The position numbers were made by a program, and so were the translations under genes. Source: Parus major (Eukaryota > Chordata > Aves > Passeriformes > Paridae). Taken from it: 64,000 nucleotides of DNA. A model generated the notes under the pieces. That model worked only from the letters and a program-made list of their open reading frames with translations. It ran no database searches and was not told where the DNA came from. The stretch's first letter is position 1; each line of letters opens with the position of its first letter. The stretch lies in assembly GCF_001522545.3 (NCBI RefSeq), contig NC_031770.1, positions 19,967,491-20,031,490 on the forward strand. The letters are read 5' to 3'. This document shows positions 14,501-29,500 of this stretch, in pieces.

Positions 14501-17500
14501 CAAACTTCAAAGTGCTGCTATTGCCTTTACCTAGTCTTTGGAAGTAACATTCTGGTCTCGGTGAATTTCGTTGTCTTTCTTTACTCAGCTTTTGCTGATT
14601 TTTAAAAACTGACCCTTAACATCCAAATAAATATGTCTCATGTACTTGTAGAGAGGAAGCTGTATTTTTATGCAGAGGATATTGTTCAGAGTTGCAAAGA
14701 CTTAATTTTCTTCTGTCAAGGTGGCAGCTGTATTGTCTCATGTTACAGGAAAACGCTAAGGCAAGAAAATGAAGAAAATGTTAGTTACTGTTTTCTCTGA
14801 AGAGTCAAGCAGATTCCGGTGCTTCTAAGTAACTGTCTGAACAGACTTCAGATTTCACCTTTCTGCACACTCCCTAAATACTGTTTTATAAAAATTATAT
14901 ATATATATGCACAAAATGAAAATAGTATTTCTGTTTTCATTTCTAAGTTAATTCTTTTATCCAAAATTAGAATGAGCATTCCCCTTTTCATTTATCCATC
15001 TATATGGAATTCAACCAGTTTATTGTGATTGACAATAAATAAATAAATGGAATATGTATTGCAAGGGAAAGAACTTAGGGTAAAGCAGTTAATTAAGGGG
15101 ATTTCAGTCAACAAATATACCAAAGAGAATAAGGAATGTAAAGGATGCAAATGTGTCGATGAAAAATACTGTGCATAGTGGAGTCCACAAAAAAATCAAG
15201 TAATCAAACACTGCGTGTATTCTGAATCCTGGGTTTCCCTTAATGGAAGGCCTTTAACCTTATTGCTAAAATGAGGGAAAATTAGGTTTTTTATGTTCAC
15301 TAATCCTATGGCTTTATTTCAGATGGAATTTTTAAAGTGGAAATGCTGGTTTTCTATGAGAGTTTATCTGTGGGATTTGGTCCTCTCACACCCCTTGGAG
15401 TGTTGTGAGCAGAGGGTAAATGCCTCATTTTATGTTTTTGAGCAGAAGTAGTAGAAAGCTACTGACTTTTGAAAGTCATCATATGTGATGACAAGAAGAG
15501 ATATCAGGGGAGTGCAAAGGAACTTCATTATTGCTGCTTATTCAATTTTCAGTTCCCAAAGTCGACATCCCGAGAATACTCTCAGGTATTTGGTGTCAGA
15601 CCATTAACCTATGTGTGTGAGCTAGCACACCGTACCATTCTCATTTCCTAAACTGGAGAAAAAGAAAAGAAAATGAAAGTCCTCAACCCCCTTGCTTCCC
15701 CTTCCTGAGACTGCAGACAGCTGAATGTTGGGGTCCTTGCCAGATTTGCATCAAGTAAGAAGATAGTGAGAAATATATGATTAGCATTTATATCAGAAAG
15801 GCAGAATGTTGAGACTGGTACCAATCAATTACAAAATTGGTGATGGCAGAATGAGCAAAAAGAATCTCATGCCAGACCTAAATATACTCCTGAGACTTGC
15901 AATGCCCTGAAACTTGCAGTGGGTCAAGGGAAGGTGCTTCTGCTGTGGTAGAGAGTAAATAATTGAAATTAGAAATGACTTGGCCAATTATAATATATTT
16001 TTGTCAGATGCTTTGGACTTCAAAACCAGAACTTTGGAAAAAGAAACTTCGTGTCAGCTTTGTTTTATTTAGTCTGTTCCAGCCCCATATTGCATTTACT
16101 GTCCAGAGAGACTTTCTGATTGTGTTTTTGATGCTATATTACTTCTATTACAGACACCAAAGAAAAGCAATTTGAAATTACAAGCCTATTCAAGGCAAGG
16201 ATTTTAATTTGATTTTAACTTTCAGAAAGGCTTAGGCAAATGATTTTTTTCAGAAAATTGCATTTTATAATATAAGAATATGTATGGCCAACAAGAGTTT
16301 AAATAGCCAGAAGTTATATTTCTGATACTATGATATGTATATGTTGAATATCTACTAGGTGAGTGCTATGGCTAAACAGTTGGTTGTACTCTAATGAACA
16401 ATTAAGACAATTCTTTGGAATATGTCACCCTTTGTCCTGGTTGCTTAAATCTCCTTTTAAGTCTGTGTATCTGTCTAGTAACAGGACATTGGAAGGGTTG
16501 CTGAACAGGCTTCACTTTGAATTTGTCATTCTAGATGTAATGTGTTAAAGTATCCCCCAGTTAAAGAGTCTGAAGCAGATGAACTGCTCAGTATACCTAA
16601 AATTCAGAAACATTAAGTAGTTGGATTCCTGATTAAGGACGAGTCTGCAGTTGTGGTTTATGCAGGAGAAGGTTGCTGGCATACCTTTTGTAACTGTTTA
16701 CACTCAAGGATATAGGAATAATGTGTATTTTGTACGTAAATTATAAATGACACAAGGGATACATGTGAACTTGGCATCAGTGATTTTCTGCATCAAATAA
16801 CAATTGTAATTATGAGGTCCCAAGACACACCACCACTTGGTAGTACTGCTCGGCCAGGTTCATTTTCAGAGTCAACAATCCAGACAGATATTTTCCATCA
16901 GTGATTTAGTACCAAGATGATCATGTTAATACACAGGCAGTTTGTGTCTGCTGACTGGGTCAGAACCAGGCTTCTCAGGCATTAGTAATGGGAGCACAGA
17001 TTGCTTTCTGCTCTCCTATAAGCAGCATTGGTTATAGAAAAATGAAATATTTCTCTTTAAATGGCAGATAACATTTGAATCGGGGAAGGGGGGAAGTTTC
17101 AGTAATATCTCCAGTGAACAACTGGTGAAATTCTGGTTAACAAAACCTTTAAATATTCATTGCTACCAATACTTTCAATGATACCATAGTTTCCAGAGTA
17201 AGCCAGATTTACAGAAATTATAACAAAAATAGCCTATTTCCTTTGTAATTCACTTGGATTTTTATGTAGTTATTGAAATGGTTTGTTCTCCCCATTTTGA
17301 TCTAGATTTCCATGCTATAACCTGTGGTATACTTATTTCTGCAGGATTATAAGCATTTATCAGCTTGTTCAGCTTCTTCGAAACAGTATTCATTGCCAAG
17401 CGTTTCACTGATTATTTCTCTGTACAGAGAAATTAAGGATACTGTTTTTCTGTATTTCTCATTTTTAAATCAAATACTCCCCAGATAAAGCCCAAATATT

Positions 17501-20500
17501 CTTTTAACAGGCAGATCTGGAAATGGTTTTGTTGGCTGGTTCCTGGACAGAATTGGAATTTTTTAGTTGGCCAGACATTTCTCTCTCATTTAAAGAGTTA
17601 TATTTATTCTTCAAGGATAATTTTTTTTTACCCTGTTATGGTTGGGTTTGGGGATGTACATTTTCCGCAAGTGCATGTGATGAAAATTACTGCTTCTTTT
17701 AATAGCTTGACACAAAATTATGCTGGAGGTCCTGGTATTCTTTGCTTCTTCTAGCATTGTGTAATCTACATGTTTCTCTTGTGGCGTCTGGAAAGATCTA
17801 CCCTTTGCTCAAAATTAGCCATGGATTTCCAGGTATTCAGGGTCTGAACAGCTCTGCTGTGTGAGACTAATCTAGCACAGTATCTTCTCTGCTAACCAGA
17901 AGTGTGATCCTGCTGTGATGTGCTTTTCTAGATTTCAGTTATTTATGGATTTAGGGCTCAGGATTTTAAGTAGCCACATGTTTGGTGTCCACATATGGAA
18001 TTAATATAAGTAATTTTTTAAAGCAATTAATTCTTTTAATTTTTCTTTCTTAGGATTTCCTGGGTTTTCTATCTTGTAACTTGAGAAAACAAGAATTCAT
18101 TCTATAAGACACTCATGATTTTGTAGCCACATATTCCCTTAATTTCGATCCTTTATTTCCAAACTGTAAAGTCTCTAGTCTCTTTTCATTTGTATCTTTG
18201 CTTATTCTACTCACTCTGTGACCTCTTTTATTTTAGAGAGGGTAACCAGATACACAAATTATGTAAAATGTTGATACGAAACAGATTTTTATGACAGAAT
18301 GAGACTTCCTGTGCAATTTTCAGTTCTTTTCTTGATAATCACAGTATTCCTATTGCCTTCTTAAATGCTTCAGAGCTTCCAAATGATTTGTAGGGGAAAT
18401 GGAGCAGCTTTAACAGCTTCTTTCTTGAGTGGTAATAGCTAATTTTGGACGAATCACTGTCTACCTATAGTCAGTGTTGGTTTTCCCCAGGCATTAAGTT
18501 TGTACTTCTTGATGTAGAAATTAATTTGACTTTTTGATCATCCATTTGGTTCAGTGTATGTGATATATTAAAATGCTGCTGACTTAAAGAAATGCAGTAG
18601 TATCATGTAGCATGATTTTCCTTTGGGAAAAAATATCAGGTTTTCCAATATATCATTTTAATTTCTAGTAGAATGTAGAATAGTAATGAAAAAGAGACTA
18701 CTAGAATGTAGATCTTAGAAATTTCTTACAGCCTTTTAAGGAGATAGATGTAATTTTATTCCTCTTTTACAGGTGTTTATTTAAGCAATTATTAAGTGTT
18801 CCAATATGTTACATTTTGTTTCATCTAGAACTTTAGTCTCATGTAAAGTGTAGTCACTTTTCAACAGCTGAGATTTTGCTAAAATATTTTGCTTCTGAAT
18901 TCTTTGGTTTTAAATCAGTCTTAAAAAATCATTCCTGATATAGAAAGGTAGATGCTCTTTTGTAGTGAGGAGCTGTGGAAGACTTCCTTTACTATCTCTG
19001 TTGTGGTTCTCTTTCCTGAATGCTACAAGTAATCATAAAAGCATTAGTTGGTCATCTGCTGTCCTCAAAGCAGAACTGTTGTCATTGCTATATCCAGTCA
19101 GTCATGATTTTGTCTGGATAAATCTTGATACTTCTGGGAACAGAGATTCCACATCCCCTCTGGATAGCCTGTTACTGATGCTGCATGTGTCCACTCTGAA
19201 TCTGCAAATCATACCACTGAATTATTTATTGTCCTGATTCTGTGGTAGTCTTCCTTTGTTTCTGATATTCAATTTTTTTCCCTTCATGATTTAGGCATGT
19301 TTCTTGTTAAATGCTCATTTTTGTGTTGCCTTATTCTAGTTTAAAATTTGGTAGCGGTTATTTTCTCTTAGCTATCCTGTTTTGATCATACTTTCAGTTA
19401 TTGAAGATGACATTTTTCAGGTAATGGTTTCCTTCCTGTGGCAGCTTTTGGAGTAACTTCTAAGTTTTTTTGGGTATGAGTTGAGTGCTATTGTGTAACC
19501 TGTGTATGCTGTGACCACTAGCACAAAAATGTTTCTTTTACAGTTATGCATTAAACTGGGTATTTTTCTTCATTTTCTTCATTTAGGATTAAACTCAGAT
19601 CTGCTTTTCACATGCGACTTCTCTGATGAATGGCTGTGATGCATGACTGGGTCTCTTATAATACACTAAATATCTAGATCAAATCCAGTCTAAAAGGGAA
19701 TTAACTTGAAAATCCTTGTTGCTGTGTTTTCTGCTATTGTGGTCTTTTAACTCTTCTTGTACTTGCTGTTGTCCTGTGTTTTTAATATCTACATCTTCCT
19801 GAAAATTAAGGCTGATACGTCAGTAATTGATCTCTATCAAGAAGTCATATTAAAGAGGTTTTATGGAGTACAGAATCCTTTTATGAGGAAATGGTAGGAG
19901 TATATTCTTCTCTAACTTTTATTCAATATTTCCTGCACTGAGAATTTACTATTAGTTGTTCATATATTCTATTTTGTATTAATAAAGCTTAGAGCTTCAT
20001 TTTAGATTTGAGGGTGTGATGATAATATTTAAGTGGAACTTGCCAGCAGCTTTGTCTCTCGTTTCAGCTTGGCTGACTTGTGAATTAAAGATGAAAAAGG
20101 CAACTGTTAAGAGAAATTTTTGTTTCAGTAGGTGATTAAAAGCCAAGTACATTGAACTACAGTTGTTGATGTCATAGATGAATATGGCTTTTGAATTACT
20201 GTGCTTTTTCATATTTGTAAATATTTGCACTGGCAAAATACGCTGACCTGAAGAAAATTCCTTATAACACAGTTCCTTTATTTCTACATTTCCCAGAACA
20301 CTTCAGTTAGAAAAGTTAGGTTTTGTTCCTTGATTATGGATCCCAAACCTTTTGCCACTTCCCATCTCTGCGTTGCTTTGACTCCCTGGGATCGTTTTTG
20401 TTGTGCATTAACTGATGTCATTGTTTCTCCATCCCTGTGCTGTTGCCCTTTCCCTGTGGTTGGTTTCCCCACCATGAAAGTGATAAATGTAGAGATTGGG

Positions 20501-23500
20501 TTTTTTCCCTTGCTTTCAGAGGTCTGAAATTGAGGTAGCTTTTCAGGAGCCCTTTAATCTTGCACAACATGTGAGACTTGTACTCCCAGATGATGGTCTT
20601 GGCATAACAGAGAATGTGTCAGCTCCTTCTGAACAGCAATGCTACACATTTAGGGAGAGGTGAGGACTTTTACATACCCCCACTGAAGTTGAATGGTTTG
20701 GATCTCAGCTGAACCAAAGAGAGTGAGAGGGTTTGAGTTCCTGAGCTGTTGGATCACATCCTTCGGTAGAGGGAAGGGAAATGTACCTTGGATGGGTAAT
20801 CAGAAAGGAAAACCTTCAATTTTGCTTCATTTTTGTTTAACATTTTCACTGAAATAAATAAGCATGTAGGGAGAACAACAAATGCAAAACTTGACCTTTG
20901 AAGATGATAGTTCTTTACAGTAATTGTGATTCAAAAAAATATTCATTTTAATAGAAGTCACCATTTCTAGCATGCAATTTTGTAAATATTCTTTGCAGGT
21001 TCTCTGTCCAGATGGTAAATATGGCCGTATTGTTTACTCACTTCTTTTTCCCTTCTGTTTTGAAAGAAGAGGACTTTTAAACTCTATTTAAAAGTCGAAT
21101 AGTTACACTCTGTTCAATATTTCTCCTTTTTCCTCTCTCTTAACAAATTAAAAAAAATGCAGGCTTATTTTTTTTTTCTGTTCATTTTAAATTTTCTCCT
21201 TCCCCACTCATACTCCCATTCTTGTTGCTAATGAATGTATCATCTAAAAATAGATATGTTCATCATTCTATATTATTTTGTATCTTTCTAGATTGGAGGC
21301 CAGTGTAATTGTAAGAGACATGTGTCTGGCAGACAATGCAATCAGTGCCAGGAAGGATTCTACAGTCTGCAACAGTCAAACCCTGATGGCTGCAGTCCCT
21401 GTAACTGTAATACCTCTGGGACAGTCAATGGAGATATTACCTGTCACCAAAATTCAGGACAGTGCAAGTGCAAAGCAAATGTTATTGGTATGTGTAATGC
21501 AAGAGTTCAGATCCATTTTTCTTGTTTTCTCTGGAAATAAAACACGCTTGGTTTCTAAATGAAAGGTATAGAAAGCTTCTTTGCTGAAGGCAGATTGCAA
21601 AAATGAATGAAATTAACTGTTGAAAAATTATTAATTTAATAATTCTATCAAACTACAGCTTGAAGCTTAGTTTAATCAACCCTTTAGAAGTTTCTTTATG
21701 GCATAGCTATGTTAGTTTACATAGCTCCATACTAATAAGTCACAGAAATAATGTAATTTGCTTACTGCGTAGATGTTTCTTTTAGGAAATTAGCACTTTT
21801 TCAATGTGTTTTGTACTTAATGAGTTCTAAGCAAATCGTTTCCATGCTAGTTTTCTTAATAGACCAAAATAAATGGATTTTTTTCTCAAAATATTCTGTG
21901 CTACAGGGTCCTTTGTGATAAATCTATCAATTTTTTTCTATTATATTTCTTTGAACTGTTCCTATGAAATGCAAAATAAGTCAACATAATTCCACAGATC
22001 ATGTACATAGCCAGGGTTAGTTATCAAGGGCCACATAATTTTAATTTTGTAATTCAATGCCAAGCTGATTATAATAAACTGCTACCTTCTGTGTTATTTA
22101 TCATTTTTTTTACAAGACGTGCTTTTTTGTTTGTTACTCCCACAGGTATTTTTCAGAAATTAGATTTGATTATAGCAATTTATTACTTCCAGCATATTTG
22201 AGGGGAGCCACAGCTACATAAGGACAAAATTTATCAAGTGCCCAAAATACACAGTATATATAATACACTTTGAAATGTTGATGTATGGGAATATTATGCA
22301 AGGAGAATTTCCTGATAAAGTGAGCCTTGCATGGTAACTGTACATGTCTCAGACTATACATATGTCTCAAAAAGAAAAATTCCTCTTCTGCTTTGTTATT
22401 AACAGAATTAGTAATCTATTTTTTCTTCACCCTAACCAGGTTCTGGGTTGCATTTATAATGTTCAAGTACATGTTAATATATTTAATATTATATGTGCCC
22501 TCACTAGTGAATGTTGACTCATTTGTAATGTTGTCTTTGTTGCTTTTGGAAATTAGAAGAAAGAAGAAAATGCAGAATAACAACAAATAATGAAAATAGC
22601 TCTAAACAGATTGAAGCCTGAACGGTTTCAGTCCTTTTTCTTGTGGAACGCTGTATTTTTTGTGCAGTGAAAAGGGTGGTAAGAGTAGAAAACCTTTGTG
22701 CATCTTAAGCCCTTTCTCTACGGTCAAGAAAAAGGATTTCAGAGTATTCTTAATTATATATTCTTTGCCCACATTTTATGTTTGAACCTGTGAAAACACT
22801 TTTTAATTCAGTGGCAGTTTGGCAGACAAGAAATGCGCAGTCTGGTTCTCACATATTTGGTTATCTGCATATTACATTTTCTCCCCTTGATGAAAACATT
22901 AAGAATTGTTTTTATTTTCACTGAAATAGTTGTTAAAAAAAACAAACTGACTGTGGGTCTATGCTTTTTGTACTTGTATGTAGCTATGATGGGGGGCTGT
23001 AGTTATGCAACTGTTTGTTTGCAGGATAAAGACTTAATTCTCTCCAGACTAGATTCTCCTTTTTTGTTTTCCAAACCAATTGTAAATAAGCTTCTGTATA
23101 TTGAAATGTGTGCAGCAAATTTACCAGGGAACTTTCCTCTTTGGATTTCTAAATTGGTTTTTAGAGCAATCTGTCTGTTGCCATTTTATCTATTTGAACA
23201 AACACGATAACAGAAAAATGCAACTATGGACTGCAATGTTATGAAACATGAACTGTTAGAGTTAACACAACTGTTAAATCTTGCTAATGATTCTATCACC
23301 AGTAAAATACATTAGCACCAATAATTTTATTAAAGTAGGTCATTCATCTAGAATAAAAAGGTAGAAGAATGTGAATTAAATGCCAAGCGTGCTAACTCCC
23401 CTGTACTTGTTAACATTGAATGTGATGCCCTGTAGGCCTTCCTCAGTATCGTTAGGAATAGATTACCTGTCAGGAATATGTATGGCATATTCAAATAAGC

Positions 23501-26500
23501 ACTGCGCATATTTTTAAAACTGATATGATATGAATCCATGTAGACCAATTTTAATAGTTCAAAATGAGTCATAATTCTTGTTAACAATACAGTTATTTTT
23601 AAAATTTGCAGCAATAGTGGTCCTTTTTTATTTTCCTTATTGAAATTAAATGATATGCCTTAGGTGAGTCATTCATCACTGTTAAAGGAACTCGCCTTCT
23701 GTTGGAGTTTTTGAGTTTTTATCCATGTATATAATGCATTCCCTACCATTTTTAGTTTTATTTTTCTACATGTAAGTTGCTAGATGTATTTTGGTATGGT
23801 TTTGTATTTTTTTTAAATGATGACAGTGTTTTGCTAGAAGATTGTATTTATATTTTCCTATATGAAACAATTAAGTCATAGCTTCATAGTGAAGGATTTT
23901 CGCACTGCAAGGGAAAAATACATAACTGAATTTGCATTTTGCGTATAATAATCTAGTTTGCTTTCTTGTAATGTACATTTTATAAACTAACATATAAATG
24001 CCATCCCTTGGGGCAGGGATAAAGCAAGCATTGACTTTGAGAACAACACTAATAAAACTACAGAATGAAGCATGAAGAAAACAGTTTATATTTTAATGTA
24101 CTGCAGGAGTTAACTAAATCATACATTTAGATAAAAATATTTCATTTTGGATTATGGAAAACATTTTCTGCTTTCAGTAAGGGCTAACGATAAAGACTAA
24201 CATAAATGCAATCAATGATAAAACAGAAATATTGTGTTAAGCAAATAATTTGTTATAGTTAGTCTAACTTGTGCTGTCCTAGTATATGTTTAATGTTTTT
24301 AATACAATATATAAATCTATTATCAGAACAGATTGTGAACCCAGTGCAATTCTCTATGTATTATATTTCTACAATATAGGGTGAAGAGTTCACATAGGCA
24401 TTGATTGTGCAACAGGTGGTGTTCTGGGGGACAAAGAGATTAATTCTGCTTTGTCTTAGAAGTGTTAGAAAGAATCTCTTGCAGAAGTATCTTAAATTGT
24501 ACTGAGAGGCCAGCAGAAATGCATTGCTTCTGAAACAAATTGGGAAAGTAAACAGATTTTTGGGATGCCACAGTTATTCAATTGATTTGTGCAGCCTCGT
24601 CACTCCTGTTAATTATGCTGGTGAAGAATATCAGTCCTTCCTTTTGGTTTTTTTTTTTATTTCATGTGTAGTATACTTACCCTTTTTAAAACTAAAAGCT
24701 TTTAATATTTGGGGTTTTTTTTGTTTTTTTTTTAAATTCCTTTTCTCTTTCCAGGTCTGAGGTGTGATAGTTGCAATTTTGGATTTAAAGCTCTCAGATA
24801 TTCTAATGAAGATGGATGTGAGCCTTGTTGGTGTAACAGCCATGGCTCAGTGAGCCAATTCTGCAACCCTCTCTCTGGGCAGTGCAATTGTAAAGAGCGA
24901 GTGAAAGGACTTCTCTGTGACACCTGCGTGGACAACTTTTATGGGCTGGATGTAACTGGTTGTAAGGCTTGTGAATGCGATGCTGCAGGGTCGATTTCGG
25001 GAACCATGTGTGACGTGAGGACGGGGCAATGTGCGTGTAAACCAAATATCGGGGGAAGGCGCTGCGACGAGTGCCTGGATGGGTACCACAGAGTGCAGAA
25101 AGGTCCCTCCTTCCTTTGTCTGCCATGTAACTGCGAGAAGGCAGGGACAGTAAATGGCTCTCTGCTCTGTGACAAATCGACAGGACAGTGTCCTTGCAAA
25201 GCTGGTGTGACTGGCCTTCGGTGCAGTCAGTGCATGCGACAGACGTACAACCTCAGCCTGAGCAATGCCCACGGCTGCCAGCCCTGCGACTGTGACGCTC
25301 TGGGCACGTTGGCAGGAACAGTTTGTGACCATGTTTCTGGGCAGTGTGTCTGTCTGCCTCAGCGCCAGGGGAGAAGGTGTGGTGAGTGTAAACCAGGTAA
25401 GGAAATTGGAAGACAAGTGATTTGATATAGTAAGTTTTGCTTTGTTTGTTATAATTTCCTATAGTTTTTAATATGGGGTTAGACAGCTTCATGTCTGACA
25501 CGTCTCTGGCATATGTTATAATTGTTTTTCTGTTTCTTCTTAACTGTGTGAGAAAGAAGCATTATTTTCCTAATCACCATCAAATTTCTATTCTATTTGC
25601 AGATGTTGAATAATTTGTATTATTACTGCAGTTTCAACATGTCCAAAATAAGGTTAGGCTACTTCTAGATATAGAGAAACTATACAAATAATCAAGTCCC
25701 AATCCCTTAATAAGAGGTAAATTGGCATAATCTAATGAACAGCAGCTATCCTCATAATGAAAAACGTGGATTTGGAAGGCAGAGTGCATGCTCTTCAGGA
25801 AGGGCACTTCATGCATAAAGCTGAGCGTGGCAGGAGGCACAGAGATGGTTGCTTAAATTTGATGAGGCTGGCAAACATGCCACTTAGAAAGCATTCACCT
25901 GCCTTGCTGTGTTGGGGTTGTGCTGGCTTGCACAAGGGCTGCTTACAGTTTGGCCCTGGAAGTAGGTGATATTTGCAGTTTGTTATGTATTTGTTCAAGA
26001 TTTTGTGCCATATTTGTAAGCAGAGTGTAAAAGTTCATTTTAAGTGGGGAGCTCTGTAGTTATATTTCAATGTACTTGTTTTAAAAAGTAGATAGGTAAA
26101 GTGAAACTATAGGTAATGTTAACCTACCCTCCATCATAATATTAAGCAGATAGATTTAGTTCAAGTTAAATACATATGCAATTTATTCAAGTAGCAGGTC
26201 ACATTAAAAGGTACATTATAGCTCCATTGGTTTTAATATGCCATTCAATAATTTGAACAGAGGTTAAAAAAGCTGCTTAACCTCCATTAAGTATTTTTTA
26301 AAATGCTTTCATTTAAATTATTTTAGGTACATATACTAATAAATAAGGCAGCATTCTGTTTTTCTTAGTTCCTCCTCCAGTGCTATTTGACCTGCTAACC
26401 CTCTATAGCAGCCACTTAATCAGAGATCGGCAGAGGAGTGATGTCAAGGCTCCCCGAGTCAGTGACCGCCCTTGTCCTTGGAAAAGAAAGGCCAGGGTTT

Positions 26501-29500
26501 ATGCAGAACTAAATGGTTTAAAAAGGTTTAATTGATAGTGTGAACAGGCTGGTTTGTAGAAAAGCTTACATGGCACTCAGAGGAATAGTCCTACAATAGT
26601 TCCTGGTAAAAAGAGAAATAATTAAAAAATGTATTTGTGTAAGTATTATTTTTAATTTTTTTAACTAATAGCTATAAACATGTATGTGCTGAGCACTGAG
26701 CTCTGTGCTACATGTGAAAGTGTAAATTCTTATCTTTGTAAAAGTGCGCTGCACTGCTCTTAGGAGAGCACAGTGAGCTGTGCTATTTTCACTGGTTCAG
26801 TGAGACCTCATTTAGATGCTTAAGATTTCTAACTTTTATATAATATTCTTTGTTAGTATGTGCCAAAAGAGATGGGGAAGCGTATAAAAATCTTCCATAT
26901 AGAAATACAAAAGATTTTAATTGGTTTCAAGTACTGTAAACATGTCCTACGGCTTTATCTTGGGACCAAGACAAGAAAAGGTACTCCAAATATATGTGAA
27001 AATGTACTCCAAGTGTAGATGTAGCCAACACAGCCAAATTAAAGCACACACAAACAAATTAATTGTGGCAGCCCTGAAAACATACAGAGGATTTCTGAAT
27101 TTGTTGGGACATCTCAGGTCTATGATATAAGTTAGGTATTAAAATATTAATTATTAAAGCATTTAAAATAATGTCCCAGTGTAGCATATCTTTCATGTGC
27201 TTTGATAAAATCTGAGAAGTTCCCAAAAGTTACCAAAGTCTTAATGTAGGAAGAGTTGCCAGTTGAGAAAAAGTCAAACTGGTTGTAGCTTTTGGAAATT
27301 GTTTTATATGGGGATTGAATTTCTTAAATCTCTTTTTGGCACATTCAGCCATGTGTTTCATCTGTTAGGCTGTATCCATGACTCGTGTTTTCCAGTTTGT
27401 TTTCATACCAGTAACATTTTGGTAGATTGGTGTACATTTATTTTTTTCTTTAAACTAATGGTATATGCAAAGAGAGGAACGCTTGATTCTAGCATGAAAC
27501 AAAATGAAAGAGCAGTTTTACCTTGTACAGAAACTTGCTTATGAGATGTCCTAGGTTGCAGTGATTGAAACATAGGTTCTCTTCAACCCCCAAATCGTTG
27601 TGAGCATTTTGTCCCAGTTCATTCTGGAACTGTGTTGCTGACTGCAATTTGTACCACACAAATCCTATTCAACACAGGTTTTGGATCTTGTTATGAGAGC
27701 AGCAAAGCTGTAACAAAGGTGTTTTGTTTTGTAAGTTATTTAGTCCATAACCACAGGTTTGCATAGAATGCTATGTAGTGTGGAAAAGATGTAAAGAAAC
27801 ACGTAGGATGTGTCTCTGGGCACCAGTACTGAGGGTTTGTGTACTTACTACCTCTCTTGACCTGAAGGATATGAATTATCTTGTGACAATATTGCTGCTG
27901 TGGTTAACTGTGCATTTTGACTCCCAGCCTGTGGTTAAGAAATGAGCATTACTGCCATAGATGGTAAGCTGTAAAGGTGCTAAGGAATTGGTCATGTGTT
28001 CCTTCTCTATACAGTGGGAGAAATGCTAAGAGGATGACTAAAAAAAGAAGCTGAATACTTTGCTATGACTTTAATTCTTCCTTTTGAAAAGTCAGTTTGA
28101 TTGACAAATGTGATCAGTTATGGCTGAATTGGAAAAACAGTCTGAAAAAGAATAAGCATAATGCTAGTTGCATACATAGATCTCAGAGATTTGTGGTGGA
28201 TGTCTTAAAGTTGGAAATTGGTTCCATTATACAACAGTGGATTCTTCATAAAGCAACTTCTATGAGCCCTTCTAACCTTGCTGTAAATTAAGCTTGCATT
28301 AAATTGGTACTCTTTCCTAGGTGGAGTCAAATTCTAGATGATGAAGGTAAATAATAATGATTATGAAAAACAGTATGAACTTTTAATCTAGTTTTTCCTC
28401 TTTTTCCTCTATATTTGATCATGGTACTTACAAATTAGTTGGGGGAAGAAATTTTTTGTGTTTTCCTTTCCCTCACTTTTAAAAAAATGTTTTGTCTTTA
28501 TCTGCTACTTCTGGGGCAAAAAAAAGTAATTGTGGTACTGTCCAGAAACTTTTAGAGCATTTCTAAAAGATTATAATAAAAAAATATCCTACCAAATCCT
28601 TCACTGCTCTACAGTGGTTTAGGCAGTATGGCTGTAGGAGATCTAGGATGTTTAACACTAAGGTTTAGATTATAATTAGTAATTTTTCTGCTACAATAAA
28701 AGTAGTATATGCTGTAATAATTGATCCTTCTCAGGAAAAATTAATTTATTTTCTAGAGATGTGCTTATTTTCCCACTATAGACTTCTCTTAGATGTTATT
28801 TTATACAAAAGAAGCATAGAATCATAGTTCTATGCAAAATTTCAGATGGACAAGGATCTGGTTTAGCTTGAGTGCTTATCATTTACTGCAACTATAAAGT
28901 GGGTCCTGAAGAAGTGCTTTGACCTTCTGCATGAGTCCAAGGCTTACACTTGTTTCCTACCTTCCTGTTAGGTTCTTTGAGTGGAGTCGTTCATTGTGCT
29001 CAGGAGTGACATTGCTGGGAAATGGTCTCCTCTATTTATGCACAGGATGGGCACTGCAGAGCACAGAGAAGTGCAGCAGGAGATAATACATGCTGCCTCA
29101 CTAATAACTTCAGGCTATTTGCTCTCTGTGCTGCCTCAGTTTGGGGCCTCTCTGGAATAAAGTGCCAACAGCGTGGTTTTTTATGATGCGAATGTATGTT
29201 AACTGGAGACTGATATCACTTCACTGTCCACTTGAGATTTATCTCACCGAGGACCAGAGGCTAAACTTGAACAAAGATTTGAGCAGTAAAATTCTAATGT
29301 TTTCAATTTGTTTAGTTCCTCTGCTATTTGGATATGAGCTCACAGTGCAGCATTGCTGCAAAGACAGAGAATACCACCCTAGGGGTGTATATATAGAACT
29401 ATCTCTTGTAAGACAAATAATAAGGCCTTGGGCAATATGACATGTTACAATATAATTTTGGGCTCCTTATTATAAAGCAGGACATCGGGAAGTTATTGGA

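Noticed and set aside
21278..21562. 94-codon open frame over exon 12 in another phase
   Set aside because: It overlaps the true frame but breaks the LE cysteine pattern, and it runs into the intron.
22833..23210. 125-codon open frame in intron 12
   Set aside because: Generic Leu, Ile and Phe-rich peptide expected from AT-rich DNA; no motif and no splice context.
24847..25416. 189-codon open frame on the minus strand across exon 13
   Set aside because: It is the antisense shadow of the LE repeats: TGT and TGC codons read as ACA and GCA, which avoids stops. No start context, domain or independent support.
28813..28834. Near-palindrome GCATAGAATCATAGTTCTATGC resembling a CR1 tip
   Set aside because: Only about 15 bases resemble the CR1 3' end and no further CR1 sequence follows, so this could be chance.
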